Source of the DNA: Andreprevotia chitinilytica DSM 18519
GTDB taxonomy: Bacteria > Pseudomonadota > Gammaproteobacteria > Burkholderiales > Chitinibacteraceae
Assembly: GCF_000711875.1 (NCBI RefSeq)
Contig: NZ_JONM01000004.1
Span: forward strand, 186,001-250,000
Direction of reading: 5' to 3'
Length of the DNA stretch: 64,000 bases
The notes beneath the pieces are model-generated. The model had not been told where the DNA came from. It saw nothing but the letters and a program-made list of their open reading frames with translations, and searched no databases. Of the stretch, positions 44,717 through 54,220 are shown one piece after another (position 1 is the first letter of the stretch; each line of letters opens with the position of its first letter). A program made the position numbers and the translations under genes.

Positions 44717-45070
44717 CTAAGCCCTGACCATCGGCAACGACTGCCCGAACCAATCGAGCCGCTGCCGCCATGAAGCAGCCAGATATTCGGGCACATGCCG
44801 GCTGATGGCGCGGCGGAACAGCACCCCCAGGGCACGCCATTGCGATGGTCGGATCGGGTTGGTCGACGGCACGCACAGCGACGGCACGCGATAGCTTTCA
44901 CCATCGAGTACCGCGTGCCAGAAGGCAGCCAAACGGGTTCGCCAGTTGTCGTGCTCCTGCAGCTTGTGCAGCACGGAGGCGAGCAGGGGATGTTGGCGCA
45001 GGGTAGAGATGAAGTCGTCGATAACGGCTTGCAACGTGGGCCAGCCAATCGCGGATGCGAGCTTTTCCAT
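44717..45070 (-). CDS. Possible truncated-globin-like protein
   Basis: 117 residues from the ATG at 45070 (MEKLASAIGWPTLQAV), which has AGGA ten bases upstream; the frame continues to 45172. The arrangement FISTLRQHPLLASVLHKLQEHDNWRTRLAAFWHAVLDGESYR resembles group III truncated hemoglobins (short helix with D/HPLL, then a W..(H/R)L..FW segment), and later HVPEYLAASWRQRLDWF fits the last helix. The proximal histidine position is uncertain, so heme binding is unproven. The call is tentative; it could be an unrelated small helical protein. Confidence 0.5.
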   Translation of the reverse strand: MEKLASAIGWPTLQAVIDDFISTLRQHPLLASVLHKLQEHDNWRTRLAAFWHAVLDGESYRVPSLCVPSTNPIRPSQWRALGVLFRRAISRHVPEYLAASWRQRLDWFGQSLPMVRA

Positions 45071-45082
45071 CGGCAAAGTTCC

Positions 45083-45096
45083 TAAGAATGTTCTTA
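45083..45096. promoter_or_regulatory. Operator-like palindrome before the globin-like gene
   Basis: TAAGAATGTTCTTA is a perfect 14-base palindrome 13 bases upstream of the chosen ATG. AAGAA/TTCTT half sites are reminiscent of Rrf2-family (NsrR-type) operators that control globin genes in Proteobacteria, though shorter than the full consensus. If the longer upstream start is used, it lies inside the coding region instead. Confidence 0.4.
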
Positions 45097-45181
45097 AAAG
45101 ACTTTCGATGGACTGTGCAATCCGGGGTGGGTTGCACGTGATAATTACCGACATCTTTTCATCCGCTTGCAAGCAAGTACT

Positions 45182-45230
45182 CCCCTCACCCTCGCGTGCG
45201 AGGCAAAGCCTTGCACGCGAGGGTGAGGGG
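45182..45230. repeat. 18 bp perfect hairpin with nested inner hairpin
   Basis: CCCCTCACCCTCGCGTGC (45182-45199) pairs perfectly with GCACGCGAGGGTGAGGGG (45213-45230); the 13-base loop holds AGGC-AAA-GCCT, itself a hairpin. AGGCAAAGCCTTGCAC here is the reverse complement of a segment at 28048, so both belong to one repeat type. It sits just downstream of the GlxA-type regulator gene and may end its transcript. Confidence 0.8.
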
Positions 45231-45249
45231 ACAAAACCTCAACCAACGC

Positions 45250-46230
45250 TCAAGCAACGTCGGCCGTACCACGCAGACCAAAACGCTCGCGATATTGCAG
45301 CGGATTCAAACCCAGCTTGCGCTGGAACACCCGGCGCAGCGTTTGTTCATCGCCAAACCCGCAAGCGGCTGCGATACGTTTTAGCGATGCTTCCGTTTCG
45401 GTCAGCCGTTGGCAGGCCGCCTCTAGCCGCAATGTTTCCACCGCTCGTGCCGGTGTCATGCCGGTTCTGGCCGCGTAGTGGCGGGCAAAGCTGCGCGGGC
45501 TCATGTGCACACGCTCCGCCAATCGCTCCACGCGCAAATCCTCCATCAGGTGAACGGCGATCCACGCATGCAAATCGGCAAATTCGGCATCGCTGGCTTG
45601 AGCCAACAGCGGGGCACTGAACTGCGATTGCCCGCCCGGCCGTTTGATGAATACGACCATCTGCCGGGCGATTTCCATCACCGCGGCATGGCCCAGATCT
45701 TCTTCGACCAGCGCCAGCGTGAGATCGATGCCGGCGGAGATGCCGGCCGAGGTCCAGATGGGCCCATCCTGCACATAGATGGCGTCGTTCTCGATCTGCA
45801 CCGTCGCATCAGCAGCGGATAAATGGCCGACATAGCGCCAGTGCGTGGTAGCGCGCCGGCCCGCCAACAGCCCGGCAGTCGCCAGGATGATGGCGCCGGT
45901 GCAGACCGATGCAATGCGCCGCGCCTGCGGTGCCAGCGATAAGACTGTCTTGGCGACATTCGCCACCGCTGACATCGCTTCAACGCCCCCGGGCACGATC
46001 AGCGTGTCGATGCGCTCACCGACCAACGCGGCCATTGGCTCGGTCCACATCGTTACGCCGGAGGACGTCCGCACCGGCCCACCCGCTGCCGACACCAGCG
46101 TGATCTGGTAGGGCTCCAGCGTGCCCGGCACACGGTTGCGGCAGGGCTGCGAGAACACCTCGACCGGACCGGCCACATCGAGCACGTTCACATCGTCATA
46201 CAGCAGGAACACGATTCGCTTGGCCATCAT
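45250..46230 (-). CDS. GlxA-family transcriptional regulator (DJ-1/PfpI domain plus AraC HTH)
   Basis: A 326-residue regulator. Residues ~1-180 form a DJ-1/PfpI-like domain (RIVFLLYDDVNVLDVAGPVEVF, VPGGVEAMSAV, and the elbow cysteine in IASVCTGAIILA); the C-terminal ~100 residues are an AraC-type double helix-turn-helix (LAERVHMSPRSFARHYAARTGMTPARAVETLRLEAA, IAAACGFGDEQTLRRVFQRKLGLNPLQYRERF). Members control catabolic genes in response to small molecules. It overlaps the cupin gene by ATGA, and cupin overlaps the MFS gene likewise, so it may regulate this exporter operon. Confidence 0.9.
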   Translation of the reverse strand: MMAKRIVFLLYDDVNVLDVAGPVEVFSQPCRNRVPGTLEPYQITLVSAAGGPVRTSSGVTMWTEPMAALVGERIDTLIVPGGVEAMSAVANVAKTVLSLAPQARRIASVCTGAIILATAGLLAGRRATTHWRYVGHLSAADATVQIENDAIYVQDGPIWTSAGISAGIDLTLALVEEDLGHAAVMEIARQMVVFIKRPGGQSQFSAPLLAQASDAEFADLHAWIAVHLMEDLRVERLAERVHMSPRSFARHYAARTGMTPARAVETLRLEAACQRLTETEASLKRIAAACGFGDEQTLRRVFQRKLGLNPLQYRERFGLRGTADVA

Positions 46231-46559
46231 TCGCTCCCGGCACGTTCCACCACCAGAATCCGCGCCACGCCGACTGGGTGCGCCACATGCGCCGTCCCCG
46301 CCGCAGCGCAGAACACATCGCCGACTTCCAGCCGCGTTTCCCGTTCGATATTGCCGTCGCGCCCACTCTCAATCCAAACCATATTGACCGTACCATCGAG
46401 CACCGCGAAGACCTCGTCGCCATCATTCACATGCCAGTGATAAGGCGCATCGGTCCAATGCAGCCGCACGGTGCTGGCACTGTCAAAGGCCGCCAACGGC
46501 AACGCGCCCCACGCTCTATCGGCAACGAACTCGCGGGACCGGATCGCCCGCGTTTTCAT
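46227..46559 (-). CDS. Small cupin-domain protein
   Basis: A 110-residue single cupin. Metal-binding motif 1 is YHWHVNDGDEVFAVLDG (His-His-Glu), motif 2 is GDVFCAAAGTAHVAHP with one or two histidines. The start at 46559 overlaps the MFS stop (ATGA) and the end overlaps the GlxA start; the longer frame upstream reads the MFS gene. Could be a sensor or a small isomerase/dioxygenase; substrate unknown. Confidence 0.85.
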   Translation of the reverse strand: MKTRAIRSREFVADRAWGALPLAAFDSASTVRLHWTDAPYHWHVNDGDEVFAVLDGTVNMVWIESGRDGNIERETRLEVGDVFCAAAGTAHVAHPVGVARILVVERAGSE

Positions 46560-47755
46560 GCCGCCACCTCGGCCGGCTTGCGCTGACCGAAGCGCCAATA
46601 CAGTGTCGCCAGAACCGGCAGCAGCAGCAGCGGCAATGCGGCAGCATTCAATGTCGCCCAGCCCAGATGCTGCACCAGCGGTGCAGCGGCGAGCGAGGCC
46701 AAGGCCGAGCAGGCACTGGTGGTGAACTCGGCGGAGCTTTGGGTCTTGGCACGCTCTCGCGGGCGATATGACTGCGCGAGCAAGGTCGTGCCGGCGACGA
46801 ACATGAAGTTCCAGCCCAAACCCAACAACATTAGGGACACGTAGAAATACGGCAGCGCGCTGGATGTTTGGCCGACGACCGAACTCACCGCGATCAGGCC
46901 AGCCCCGGTCAGCGCGACCGATGCCGGGCCGAAGCGCGAGATCAGCCAACCAGACAGGAACGATGGCGCGAACATGCCCAGCATGTGCCACTGGATCACA
47001 CCGGCTCCGTCGTTGATGCCATAGCCACAGGCGATCATCGCCAGCGGCGTGGCGGTCATCATGCAGATCATCACGGCGTAGGCGATCAGGTTGTTAGCCA
47101 AGGCGGCGATGAAGACCGGCTGGGTAACGATCTCGCGCAACGGCCGCGCCGGTTCTTGCGCTTGCCGCGCCTCTTGGTGCGGCGGCGTATTCCGGTACAT
47201 CAGCAGCAGGGCCAGCGATGCGATGCCGAACAAGCAGGCCAGGCCATACGCACCGGCAAATGCCACGCCCGGTATCCAGCCTTGCGACCAGCGCGCCAGC
47301 AAGGGGCCACAGATGGCAGCCAGCACGCCGCCGGTGAGCACGGTGGCAATGGCGCGGCTCTTGGCAGGCGCATCCACATTGTCCGCCGCGGCCAGCCGGT
47401 AATAGCCGGCAAACGCCTGGAATACGCCGATGCAGGCCGTGCCAACGCAGAACAGCCAGAAATCGTGGCGGAACATGGCGAGCACCGACAGCGCAGCACC
47501 AAATGCGCCAACGCCAGCACCCGTAGCAAAGCCAATGCGCCGGCCCACTTTCTGTTGCCAATGCGGCGACACCAGCGACGTCACCATGGCCGCCACGATG
47601 ATCAGCGAGAATGGCAGCGTCGCCAGCGCCTTGTCTCGGGCCAAGGTGTAACCAGCCAGACCGGTCAAGGTGAGATCGATGGAAATGGCGGCGGTGTACA
47701 AAGCCTGGCAGGCGGCCAGGATGCGGATGTTGCGGCGGGCAGGGGTTGGGTCCAT
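46556..47755 (-). CDS. Major facilitator superfamily transporter
   Basis: A 399-residue protein with about twelve membrane segments. The A-motif-like loop is HWQQKVGRRIGFATGAGVG between spans 2 and 3. After the central loop (MYRNTPPHQEARQAQEPARPLREI) the second half repeats the layout. ATG at 47755 has GGAG eight bases upstream; an ATG at 47779 is less favoured. Likely an exporter of a drug or metabolite, in an operon with a cupin and a GlxA-type regulator. Confidence 0.88.
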   Translation of the reverse strand: MDPTPARRNIRILAACQALYTAAISIDLTLTGLAGYTLARDKALATLPFSLIIVAAMVTSLVSPHWQQKVGRRIGFATGAGVGAFGAALSVLAMFRHDFWLFCVGTACIGVFQAFAGYYRLAAADNVDAPAKSRAIATVLTGGVLAAICGPLLARWSQGWIPGVAFAGAYGLACLFGIASLALLLMYRNTPPHQEARQAQEPARPLREIVTQPVFIAALANNLIAYAVMICMMTATPLAMIACGYGINDGAGVIQWHMLGMFAPSFLSGWLISRFGPASVALTGAGLIAVSSVVGQTSSALPYFYVSLMLLGLGWNFMFVAGTTLLAQSYRPRERAKTQSSAEFTTSACSALASLAAAPLVQHLGWATLNAAALPLLLLPVLATLYWRFGQRKPAEVAA

Positions 47756-47917
47756 GCGTTTACTCCGGGCGGATTGCATTGCTGAGTGAGTGATCGGTGA
47801 AGTATTGCATCAAGCGCTTTGGCAGCAATGCCAATTCACGATCAAATTCTGCCAATGCGAATCCCTGTTGGGGAAAGCGGTTCGAGTTGCTAGACTCGGC
47901 GCATCCCCAAGTTCCAA

Positions 47918-47933
47918 CGTTCCACGTGAAACC
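47918..47933. promoter_or_regulatory. parS-like site 1, just before parE
   Basis: CGTTCCACGTGAAACC holds the 14-base core GTTNCACGTGAAAC of the ParB-binding parS consensus TGTTNCACGTGAAACA, with mismatches only at the two outer positions. It lies one base upstream of the parE ATG, in the place of the ribosome site. Confidence 0.7.
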
Positions 47934-47934
47934 T

Positions 47935-49908
47935 ATGAGCACACCTCGTTACGACGAAGCCGCCGTCAAAGTCCTCAAGGGCCTCGACCCGGTCCGGCAC
48001 CGTCCGGGCATGTACACCCGCACCGATAACCCGCTGCACATCTGCCAGGAAGTGATCGACAACGCCGCCGACGAAGCGCTCGGCGGTTTTGCCAAGACGA
48101 TTGCCGTCACCCTCTACCGCGACCAATCAATGAAAGTGGTCGATAACGGCCGCGGTATTCCAGTCGGTATCCACCCGGAAGAAGGCGTGCCGACGGTGCA
48201 GGTGGTGTTCACCCAACTGCACGCCGGTGGCAAATTCGACAAGAAAGATGGCGGCGCCTACGCGTTCTCCGGCGGTCTGCACGGCGTTGGCGTTTCGGTG
48301 ACCAATGCGCTCTCCACGCTGCTGCAGGTGGAAGTGAAGCGGGACGGCGAGATCAATCGCATCGTGTTCGGCGATGGCGAAGTGCGTGAACCACTGGTGG
48401 TGATCGGCAGCTGCGCCAAGAAAGACACCGGCACCACTGTCACCGTCCGGCCCGATCCGAAGTACTTCGATGCGCCGAACATCCCGCAAGGCGATCTGGA
48501 ACACCTGCTCAAATCCAAGGCGGTGCTGCTGCCGGGCTTGATCGTCACATTGGATATCGAAACCGCCAGCGGCGAATTCGTGCGCAAGGAATGGTGCTAC
48601 CCGGATGGCCTGACCGGTTATCTGGCCGAGCAGATTGCCGGCTATACGCCGATCACGCCGATCCTGACCGGCGAGAAATACATCGACGGCATCGACGAAA
48701 CCTTCTCCAAAGGCGAAGGCTGTGCCTGGGCGTTGTCGTGGACCGAAGACGGCCTCGTCAACCGCGAATCTTATGTGAACCTGATTCCGACTCCCGCTGG
48801 CGGCACGCATGAATCCGGCCTGCGCGATGGCGTGTTCCAAGCGGTAAAGACCTTTATCGAATTCCACAGCCTGCTGCCCAAGGGTGTGAAGGTGCTGCCG
48901 GAAGACTTGTTCGGCCGCTGCTCCTTCGTGCTTTCGGCCAAGGTGCTCGATCCGCAATTCCAGGGCCAGACCAAGGACAAACTGACCAGCCGCGATGGTC
49001 TCAAGCTCGTGTCCGCAATGGTGAAATCGCCGTTCGAATTGTGGCTGAATGAACACGTCGAGCTGGGCAAGAAACTCGCCGAGCTGGCGATCCGCGCCGC
49101 ACAAAGCCGCGCAAAGAATGCGCAGAAGGTCGAGAAGAAAAAGTCGTCCGGCGTGGCCGTTTTGCCCGGCAAACTCACCGATTGCGCCAGCGATGAATCC
49201 GAGCGCTGCGAGCTGTTCCTGGTCGAGGGTGATTCGGCTGGCGGCTCGGCCAAGCTCGGCCGCGACAAGGATTTCCAGGCCATCCTGCCGTTGCGCGGCA
49301 AGGTGCTGAATACCTGGGAAGTCGACAAGGATCAGATTTTCGCCAACAACGAAGTGCACGATATTGCCGTCGCCTTGGGCGTCGATCCGCACGGCCCGAA
49401 CGACACGCCGGACCTCTCCGGCCTGCGTTACGGCAAGCTGATCATCATGTCCGATGCTGACGTCGACGGCTCGCACATCCAGGTGCTGCTGCTCACGCTG
49501 TTCTATCGCCACTTCCCCGGCCTGATCCGCGCCGGCCACATCTTCGTCGCGCAGCCACCGCTGTTCCGCGTCGATATCGCCGGCAGCGGCAAGAACAAGC
49601 CGCCGCGCAAGTTCTACGCCTTGGACGATGGCGAACTGACTGCGATCCTCGACAAGCTGCGGGCCGAGAAAGTCCGTGAAGGCGCGTGGGGTATTTCCCG
49701 CTTCAAAGGCTTGGGCGAGATGAATGCCGAGCAGTTGTTCGACACCACCATGAACCCGGACACCCGCCGCGTATTGCGCGTCGGCATTCCGGATGATGTC
49801 TCCGCCAACACCAAAGACCTGATGAACATGCTGATGGGCAAGGGCGAGGCCAGCAGCCGCCGCGCTTGGCTGGAAGCACGTGGCAATGAAGTAGAAGCCG
49901 ATCTCTGA
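47935..49908 (+). CDS. parE: DNA topoisomerase IV subunit B ParE
   Basis: A 657-residue type IIA topoisomerase subunit. The GHKL ATPase shows EVIDNAADEALGG (N-box), VVDNGRGIPVGIH, GGLHGVGVSVTNAL; the TOPRIM part shows CELFLVEGDSAGGSAKLGRD and IIMSDADVDGSHI. The C-terminal domain is short, as in ParE rather than GyrB. With ParC it unlinks daughter chromosomes. The start at 47935 (MSTPRYDEAAVKVLKG) is the family start; the longer frame from 47797 is not used. A parS-like site touches its start and another follows its stop. Confidence 0.95.
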   Translation: MSTPRYDEAAVKVLKGLDPVRHRPGMYTRTDNPLHICQEVIDNAADEALGGFAKTIAVTLYRDQSMKVVDNGRGIPVGIHPEEGVPTVQVVFTQLHAGGKFDKKDGGAYAFSGGLHGVGVSVTNALSTLLQVEVKRDGEINRIVFGDGEVREPLVVIGSCAKKDTGTTVTVRPDPKYFDAPNIPQGDLEHLLKSKAVLLPGLIVTLDIETASGEFVRKEWCYPDGLTGYLAEQIAGYTPITPILTGEKYIDGIDETFSKGEGCAWALSWTEDGLVNRESYVNLIPTPAGGTHESGLRDGVFQAVKTFIEFHSLLPKGVKVLPEDLFGRCSFVLSAKVLDPQFQGQTKDKLTSRDGLKLVSAMVKSPFELWLNEHVELGKKLAELAIRAAQSRAKNAQKVEKKKSSGVAVLPGKLTDCASDESERCELFLVEGDSAGGSAKLGRDKDFQAILPLRGKVLNTWEVDKDQIFANNEVHDIAVALGVDPHGPNDTPDLSGLRYGKLIIMSDADVDGSHIQVLLLTLFYRHFPGLIRAGHIFVAQPPLFRVDIAGSGKNKPPRKFYALDDGELTAILDKLRAEKVREGAWGISRFKGLGEMNAEQLFDTTMNPDTRRVLRVGIPDDVSANTKDLMNMLMGKGEASSRRAWLEARGNEVEADL

Positions 49909-49920
49909 TCCGACCTCTGA

Positions 49921-49960
49921 TCATCGGCGCGATGTTTCACGTGAAACATCGCGCCGATGA
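49921..49960. promoter_or_regulatory. parS site 2 at the centre of a perfect 40 bp palindrome
   Basis: Bases 49921-49940 are the exact reverse complement of 49941-49960, giving a 40-base perfect palindrome. Its centre, TGTTTCACGTGAAACA (49933-49948), is a full match to the ParB site parS. It lies 12 bases after the parE stop and 26 bases before the end of the convergent chemoreceptor gene, so as RNA it would also be a strong hairpin. Confidence 0.88.
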
Positions 49961-49986
49961 CTTCGCGACTGAGCAGCGCAATGCGG

Positions 49987-51096
49987 CTAAGCGCCGCCGA
50001 TTTCCCCAGCCAAGGTATCGAGCGCGGTCAGCGCGGACTGGCTGGCGCTTTCCATCTTTTGCACCGCCGCCGCCACCGATGCCAGCACCTTGGCATCGAC
50101 CGCCTTGATTGCATCTGCCGCTTGCTGGCTATAGCTGCGCAAAGCGGCATCCAGCGCGCCAAAACTCTTTTGTCGGCCATGATGGGCCTTTACTTCCGCA
50201 TCGCTGAGCCAGCGGCCTAGCTCGCCCTCTGCCAGACCATTCAGCGCCATCTCGACACTCATCTCACCCGCACCGAACACCCGCTGATAGACGCTGGCCT
50301 TGTAGCGCTGCAACTCCAGCTTGCCCAGCTCGAAAAACTGCTTTTGACCATGATGACCGATGCGGCGGGCGAGATCAGCGGCACCGTCGCCGACCGCGCC
50401 AAGTTGGGCGGCGGCGGCATTGCCATCCTCGCTGCGCTGCGCGGCTTCATCAGCCAGGGTTTGCATGGTTTCCCGCGCAACGTGGGTGCTATCGCGAATC
50501 GCATCCACGATCACGGCAATCTCAGTCGCCGCGCCATTGGTGCGCTCCGCCAGTTTGCGTACCTCGTCGGCAACCACGGCAAAACCGCGACCAGCTTCAC
50601 CCGCGCGTGCCGCTTCGATGGCGGCATTCAGCGCTAGCAGATTCGTCTGTTTGGCAATTTCCTGAATCAGCCGGACGAAATTGACGATCTCGCCCGAGCG
50701 GCTATCCAGCTGATCGACTGCATGAGCGGATGCCTGCGCGGTAGACGAGAGGGTAGACAAGCTAGCCACCAACACCTGCGCTTGCTGTTGGGTGGTCTCC
50801 GCCAGTTGTGCCGTGGTGAGCGCTGCTTCCCGCTCCGACGCGAAATCGGCGTTCAGCTCGGCGCTGCTGGCGACCAATTGCGCAAAGGTCGCGCCCGAGC
50901 CGGAGAGCTGCGCAAAGATATCGCGGTATTGCCCACCCACCGTCAGCAGATGTTGATTCAGCTGCCGGTCGAGCATTTCCAGGAAGTGGGTATCGCGGTC
51001 GTGCCGCGCCACTTGCGCCAGCAAGCGATCATTCTCGTCTTGCAGCGCATGCAGCTTGGCTTCCAGCATCTGGCGTTGATGTTCGTGTCGCGACAC
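49987..51096 (-). CDS. Soluble methyl-accepting chemotaxis-like protein with C-terminal helical domain
   Basis: A 369-residue cytoplasmic protein (no membrane segment). Residues ~1-60 form a coiled coil; ~110-230 is the MCP signalling domain with the hairpin tip [41 protein letters not shown]. The last ~130 residues ([29 protein letters not shown] ... [25 protein letters not shown]) resemble the CZB zinc-sensing domain in layout, but the usual Cys and some His are missing, so metal binding is doubtful. Start is GTG. No chemotaxis genes adjoin; signal unknown. Confidence 0.82.
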   Translation of the reverse strand: MSRHEHQRQMLEAKLHALQDENDRLLAQVARHDRDTHFLEMLDRQLNQHLLTVGGQYRDIFAQLSGSGATFAQLVASSAELNADFASEREAALTTAQLAETTQQQAQVLVASLSTLSSTAQASAHAVDQLDSRSGEIVNFVRLIQEIAKQTNLLALNAAIEAARAGEAGRGFAVVADEVRKLAERTNGAATEIAVIVDAIRDSTHVARETMQTLADEAAQRSEDGNAAAAQLGAVGDGAADLARRIGHHGQKQFFELGKLELQRYKASVYQRVFGAGEMSVEMALNGLAEGELGRWLSDAEVKAHHGRQKSFGALDAALRSYSQQAADAIKAVDAKVLASVAAAVQKMESASQSALTALDTLAGEIGGA

Positions 51097-51202
51097 GGGC
51101 GCTCTCGTCGTTATATGCCACCGCTGGGAAACGGCTGGCTGATCATTTTTCCGGCTCCAAGTATAGTGGAAGGCCGTTTGTTCCTGCCTGCCGAATATCC
51201 CG

Positions 51203-51709
51203 ATGGCATCGCTCTATCCCTACGTCTACTTGGCTGGCCCCGGCGTCTTCCGCCCTGATGCATTGGATTGGGGCAACCGCCTGCAAGCCGCTTGCATCGC
51301 CCACGGCTGGCGCGGACTCTACCCGCTGGATGGGGGAGTGCCAGCTGGTCTGACCAAACCCGAGCAGCGCCGCTGGATCTTCAATGCCAACTGCAAACTG
51401 ATTCGCCAAGCCGACGCCGTGCTCGCCGATCTGCGCGCCTTTCGCAGCCAGAGCGAGCCAGACAGCGGCACCGCATTTGAAGTCGGTTATGCCCAAGCGC
51501 TCGGCAAACCCGTGTGGCTATGCCTGCCGACAGAATTGCAGGGGCAAGACCTGATCGCCCGCGTTGGCTCCGGCCAGGATATAGCTGGCAACGCCGTCGA
51601 AGATTTCGCAGCACCGCTTAACCTGATGTTGTGGGAAGCCGCCGCCGGTGTGGTTTACGCTGATGAGCCAGAGGCGGCCGTCGCTCAATTTGCGCAATGT
51701 TTCACGTGA
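51203..51709 (+). CDS. Nucleoside 2-deoxyribosyltransferase family protein
   Basis: A 168-residue protein with the family's pattern: [14 protein letters not shown] at the N-terminus, [35 protein letters not shown] containing the catalytic glutamate in the GTAFEVG segment, and NLMLWEAA near the end. Such enzymes transfer or hydrolyse 2'-deoxyribosyl groups from nucleosides or nucleotides. The stop codon lies inside parS site 3, so the last residues (QCFT) are dictated by the site. Confidence 0.88.
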   Translation: MASLYPYVYLAGPGVFRPDALDWGNRLQAACIAHGWRGLYPLDGGVPAGLTKPEQRRWIFNANCKLIRQADAVLADLRAFRSQSEPDSGTAFEVGYAQALGKPVWLCLPTELQGQDLIARVGSGQDIAGNAVEDFAAPLNLMLWEAAAGVVYADEPEAAVAQFAQCFT

Positions 51710-51713
51710 AACA
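51698..51713. promoter_or_regulatory. parS site 3, spanning the stop of the deoxyribosyltransferase gene
   Basis: TGTTTCACGTGAAACA is a full match to the parS consensus, flanked by A and T to make an 18-base palindrome. The gene's TGA is at 51707-51709, within the site. About 100 bases upstream of the parC start. Confidence 0.88.
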
Positions 51714-51811
51714 TCGCTGTTTTCAAAAATGGCCCACTCGCCAATTTTTAAAGCAGCTTAGACATAGAACCTCGTTACAATCCGCACCAACTGAATTAAA
51801 AGCCACACGCC

Positions 51812-54217
51812 ATGAGCCAAGACCTCGACCTGCTCGACCCGCCCGAAACCGAATCCACCGATAGCAATGAAGAAGCCAACACACCTGAGCCCGCTACCGG
51901 GCAAGGTGGGGGTGGCCGCTTCATTTCCGCCCAAGCGTCGACCACCGCGCCAGATGACGGCGAATCAGTGCAACTCGGTCTGTACGCGGAAAAGAGCTAT
52001 CTCGAATACGCAATGAGCGTGGTGAAGAGCCGCGCGCTACCGCAAGTGGAAGACGGCCAGAAGCCGGTGCAACGCCGCGTGCTGTACACCATGCACGAGC
52101 TGGGCCTCACCGCCACCGCCAAGCCGGTGAAGTCGGCGCGGATCGTCGGTGAAGTGCTGGGTAAGTACCACCCGCACGGCGACCAATCCGCCTATGACGC
52201 ATTGGTACGCATCGCGCAGGATTTCTCGCTGCGTTACCCGCTGATCGATGGCCAAGGCAACTTCGGTAGTCGCGATGGTGATGGCGCGGCGGCAATGCGT
52301 TACACCGAAGCACGGCTGACGCCGATTGCCGAGCTGCTGCTGTCCGAGCTCAAGATGGGCACCGCCGATTTCGCGCCGAACTATGACGGCGCGTTCGAGG
52401 AACCGGTCTTGCTGCCGGCCCGGCTGCCGATGTTGCTGCTCAACGGCGCATCCGGCATCGCCGTTGGCATGGCGACAGAAGTACCGTCACATAATCTCGG
52501 CGAAGTCGCCGATGCGGCAGTGGCGCTGATCAAGAACCCGGAGCTCGATACCGCGGGCCTGATGGAATACATCAAGGGCCCGGATCTGCCGGGTGGCGGC
52601 CAGATCATCTCGTCCCGCAAGGACATCCACGCCGCCTACGAAACTGGCCGCGGAGGCTTGAAAGTACGCGCCCGCTGGGAGAAAGAAGACCTCGCCCGCG
52701 GCCAGTGGCAGATGGTGGTGACGGAATTGCCGCAGGGCACGTCCAGCCAGAAGGTGCTGGAAGAAATCGAAGAGCTGACCAATCCCAAGATCAAGAAGGG
52801 CAAGAAGGCGCTCAGCCAGGAACAGCAGCAAACCAAGCAATTGATCCTGTCCGTGCTCGACCGCGTGCGTGACGAATCGGGCCGCGAGCAAGCAGTGCGA
52901 CTGGTGTTCGAGCCGAAATCATCGCGGCAAAGCCCGGATGAATTGATGAATCTGCTGCTGGCGCATACCTCGCTGGAAACTGGTTTGTCGTTCAACCTGG
53001 TGACCATCGGCCGCGATGGCCGGCCGGGGCAGAAGTCGCTCAAGCAAATCCTGGCCGAATGGGTGAGTTTCCGTTTCGACACCGTCACCCGCCGCACCGA
53101 GCATCGCCTGGGGCAAGTCAACGATCGCATCCATATTCTGGAAGGCCGGCATATCGTCTTCCTGAATATCGACGAGGTGATCCGCATCATCCGCGAGAGC
53201 GACGAGCCAAAACCGGCGCTGATCGCCCGCTTCAACCTGTCTGATCGACAAGCCGAAGACATCCTCGAAATCCGCTTGCGCCAGTTGGCACGGCTGGAAG
53301 GGATCAAGATCGAGCAGGAATTGGCCGAATTGCGCGGCGAAAAGGAAGAGCTGGAACATCTGCTCGCCAATCGCCCGGCCATGCAAAAACTGATCATCAA
53401 GGAAATCGAAGCGGACCGGAAAAAGTTTGCCGACCCACGCCGCACCTTGATTGAAGAAGCGGAACGCGCCTCGGTGGAAGTGGCGGTGGTCGACGAGCCA
53501 ACCACGCTGATCCTGTCCGAGAAAGGTTGGCTACGGTCGCGCCAAGGCCACGGCATCGATGTGCAGAACCTCGCGTTCAAGGATGGCGATGCGCTGCATT
53601 CGGCCATTGAATGCCGCACTGTGGATAGCGTCGCGCTCGTTGGTAGCGATGGCCGCGTCTACACCATTCAGGCCGCCGTGGTACCGGGCGGACGTGGCGA
53701 TGGCGTGCCGGTCACAACGCTGGTCGAGCTGACCGCCAAGAGCCGCATTGTGCAGATGCTGGTCGGGCAGGGCAGTGATTGGCTGGTGATCGCCAACACG
53801 GCCGGCTATGGCTTCACTTGCCAGTTCGATAATCTGTTGAGCCGCCAGAAAGCTGGCAAGAGCTTTATCACCGTTGAAACCGGCGAATCGCTGCTGAAGA
53901 TTTCGAGTTTTGTTCCACGTGAAACATCATTGGTGGCATGCCTATCCAAGGCCGGCAAGTTGCACCTGTTCCCGCTCAGCGAGTTCAAGCAGCTCAGCGG
54001 CGGCGGCAAGGGCGTGCAAACCATGGCGCTGGACGACAAGGACGCGCTGGCCGCGATCACCGTTTGCGATGGCGAAACGCTGCGCCTGACCGGCACCGGC
54101 CGTGGCGGCAAATCCACCGAGCTGACGCTGGATGCGAACGAGATGGCCCCCTATGTCGGCAAGCGCGCACGCAAGGGTAAACCGATCAATGCCGGGCTGA
54201 AGTTTCCCGGCTTCTGA
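51812..54217 (+). CDS. parC: DNA topoisomerase IV subunit A ParC
   Basis: An 801-residue subunit. The winged-helix region has [33 protein letters not shown], the QRDR-like segment [41 protein letters not shown], and the catalytic tyrosine in [10 protein letters not shown]. The C-terminal propeller is shorter than GyrA's and lacks a clear GyrA box, which fits ParC. An N-terminal acidic extension (~50 residues, [19 protein letters not shown]) precedes it. Codes across parS site 4 in the segment FVPRETS. Confidence 0.95.
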   Translation: MSQDLDLLDPPETESTDSNEEANTPEPATGQGGGGRFISAQASTTAPDDGESVQLGLYAEKSYLEYAMSVVKSRALPQVEDGQKPVQRRVLYTMHELGLTATAKPVKSARIVGEVLGKYHPHGDQSAYDALVRIAQDFSLRYPLIDGQGNFGSRDGDGAAAMRYTEARLTPIAELLLSELKMGTADFAPNYDGAFEEPVLLPARLPMLLLNGASGIAVGMATEVPSHNLGEVADAAVALIKNPELDTAGLMEYIKGPDLPGGGQIISSRKDIHAAYETGRGGLKVRARWEKEDLARGQWQMVVTELPQGTSSQKVLEEIEELTNPKIKKGKKALSQEQQQTKQLILSVLDRVRDESGREQAVRLVFEPKSSRQSPDELMNLLLAHTSLETGLSFNLVTIGRDGRPGQKSLKQILAEWVSFRFDTVTRRTEHRLGQVNDRIHILEGRHIVFLNIDEVIRIIRESDEPKPALIARFNLSDRQAEDILEIRLRQLARLEGIKIEQELAELRGEKEELEHLLANRPAMQKLIIKEIEADRKKFADPRRTLIEEAERASVEVAVVDEPTTLILSEKGWLRSRQGHGIDVQNLAFKDGDALHSAIECRTVDSVALVGSDGRVYTIQAAVVPGGRGDGVPVTTLVELTAKSRIVQMLVGQGSDWLVIANTAGYGFTCQFDNLLSRQKAGKSFITVETGESLLKISSFVPRETSLVACLSKAGKLHLFPLSEFKQLSGGGKGVQTMALDDKDALAAITVCDGETLRLTGTGRGGKSTELTLDANEMAPYVGKRARKGKPINAGLKFPGF
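53911..53926. promoter_or_regulatory. parS site 4, inside parC
   Basis: TGTTCCACGTGAAACA is a full match to TGTTNCACGTGAAACA. It lies within the parC coding sequence, encoding part of SFVPRETS in the C-terminal domain, so the same bases must serve both protein and site. Confidence 0.85.
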
Positions 54218-54220
54218 GCC

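Noticed and set aside
48127-49539. A 470-codon open frame opposite parE
   Set aside because: Shadow of parE, no recognisable domain or ribosome site.
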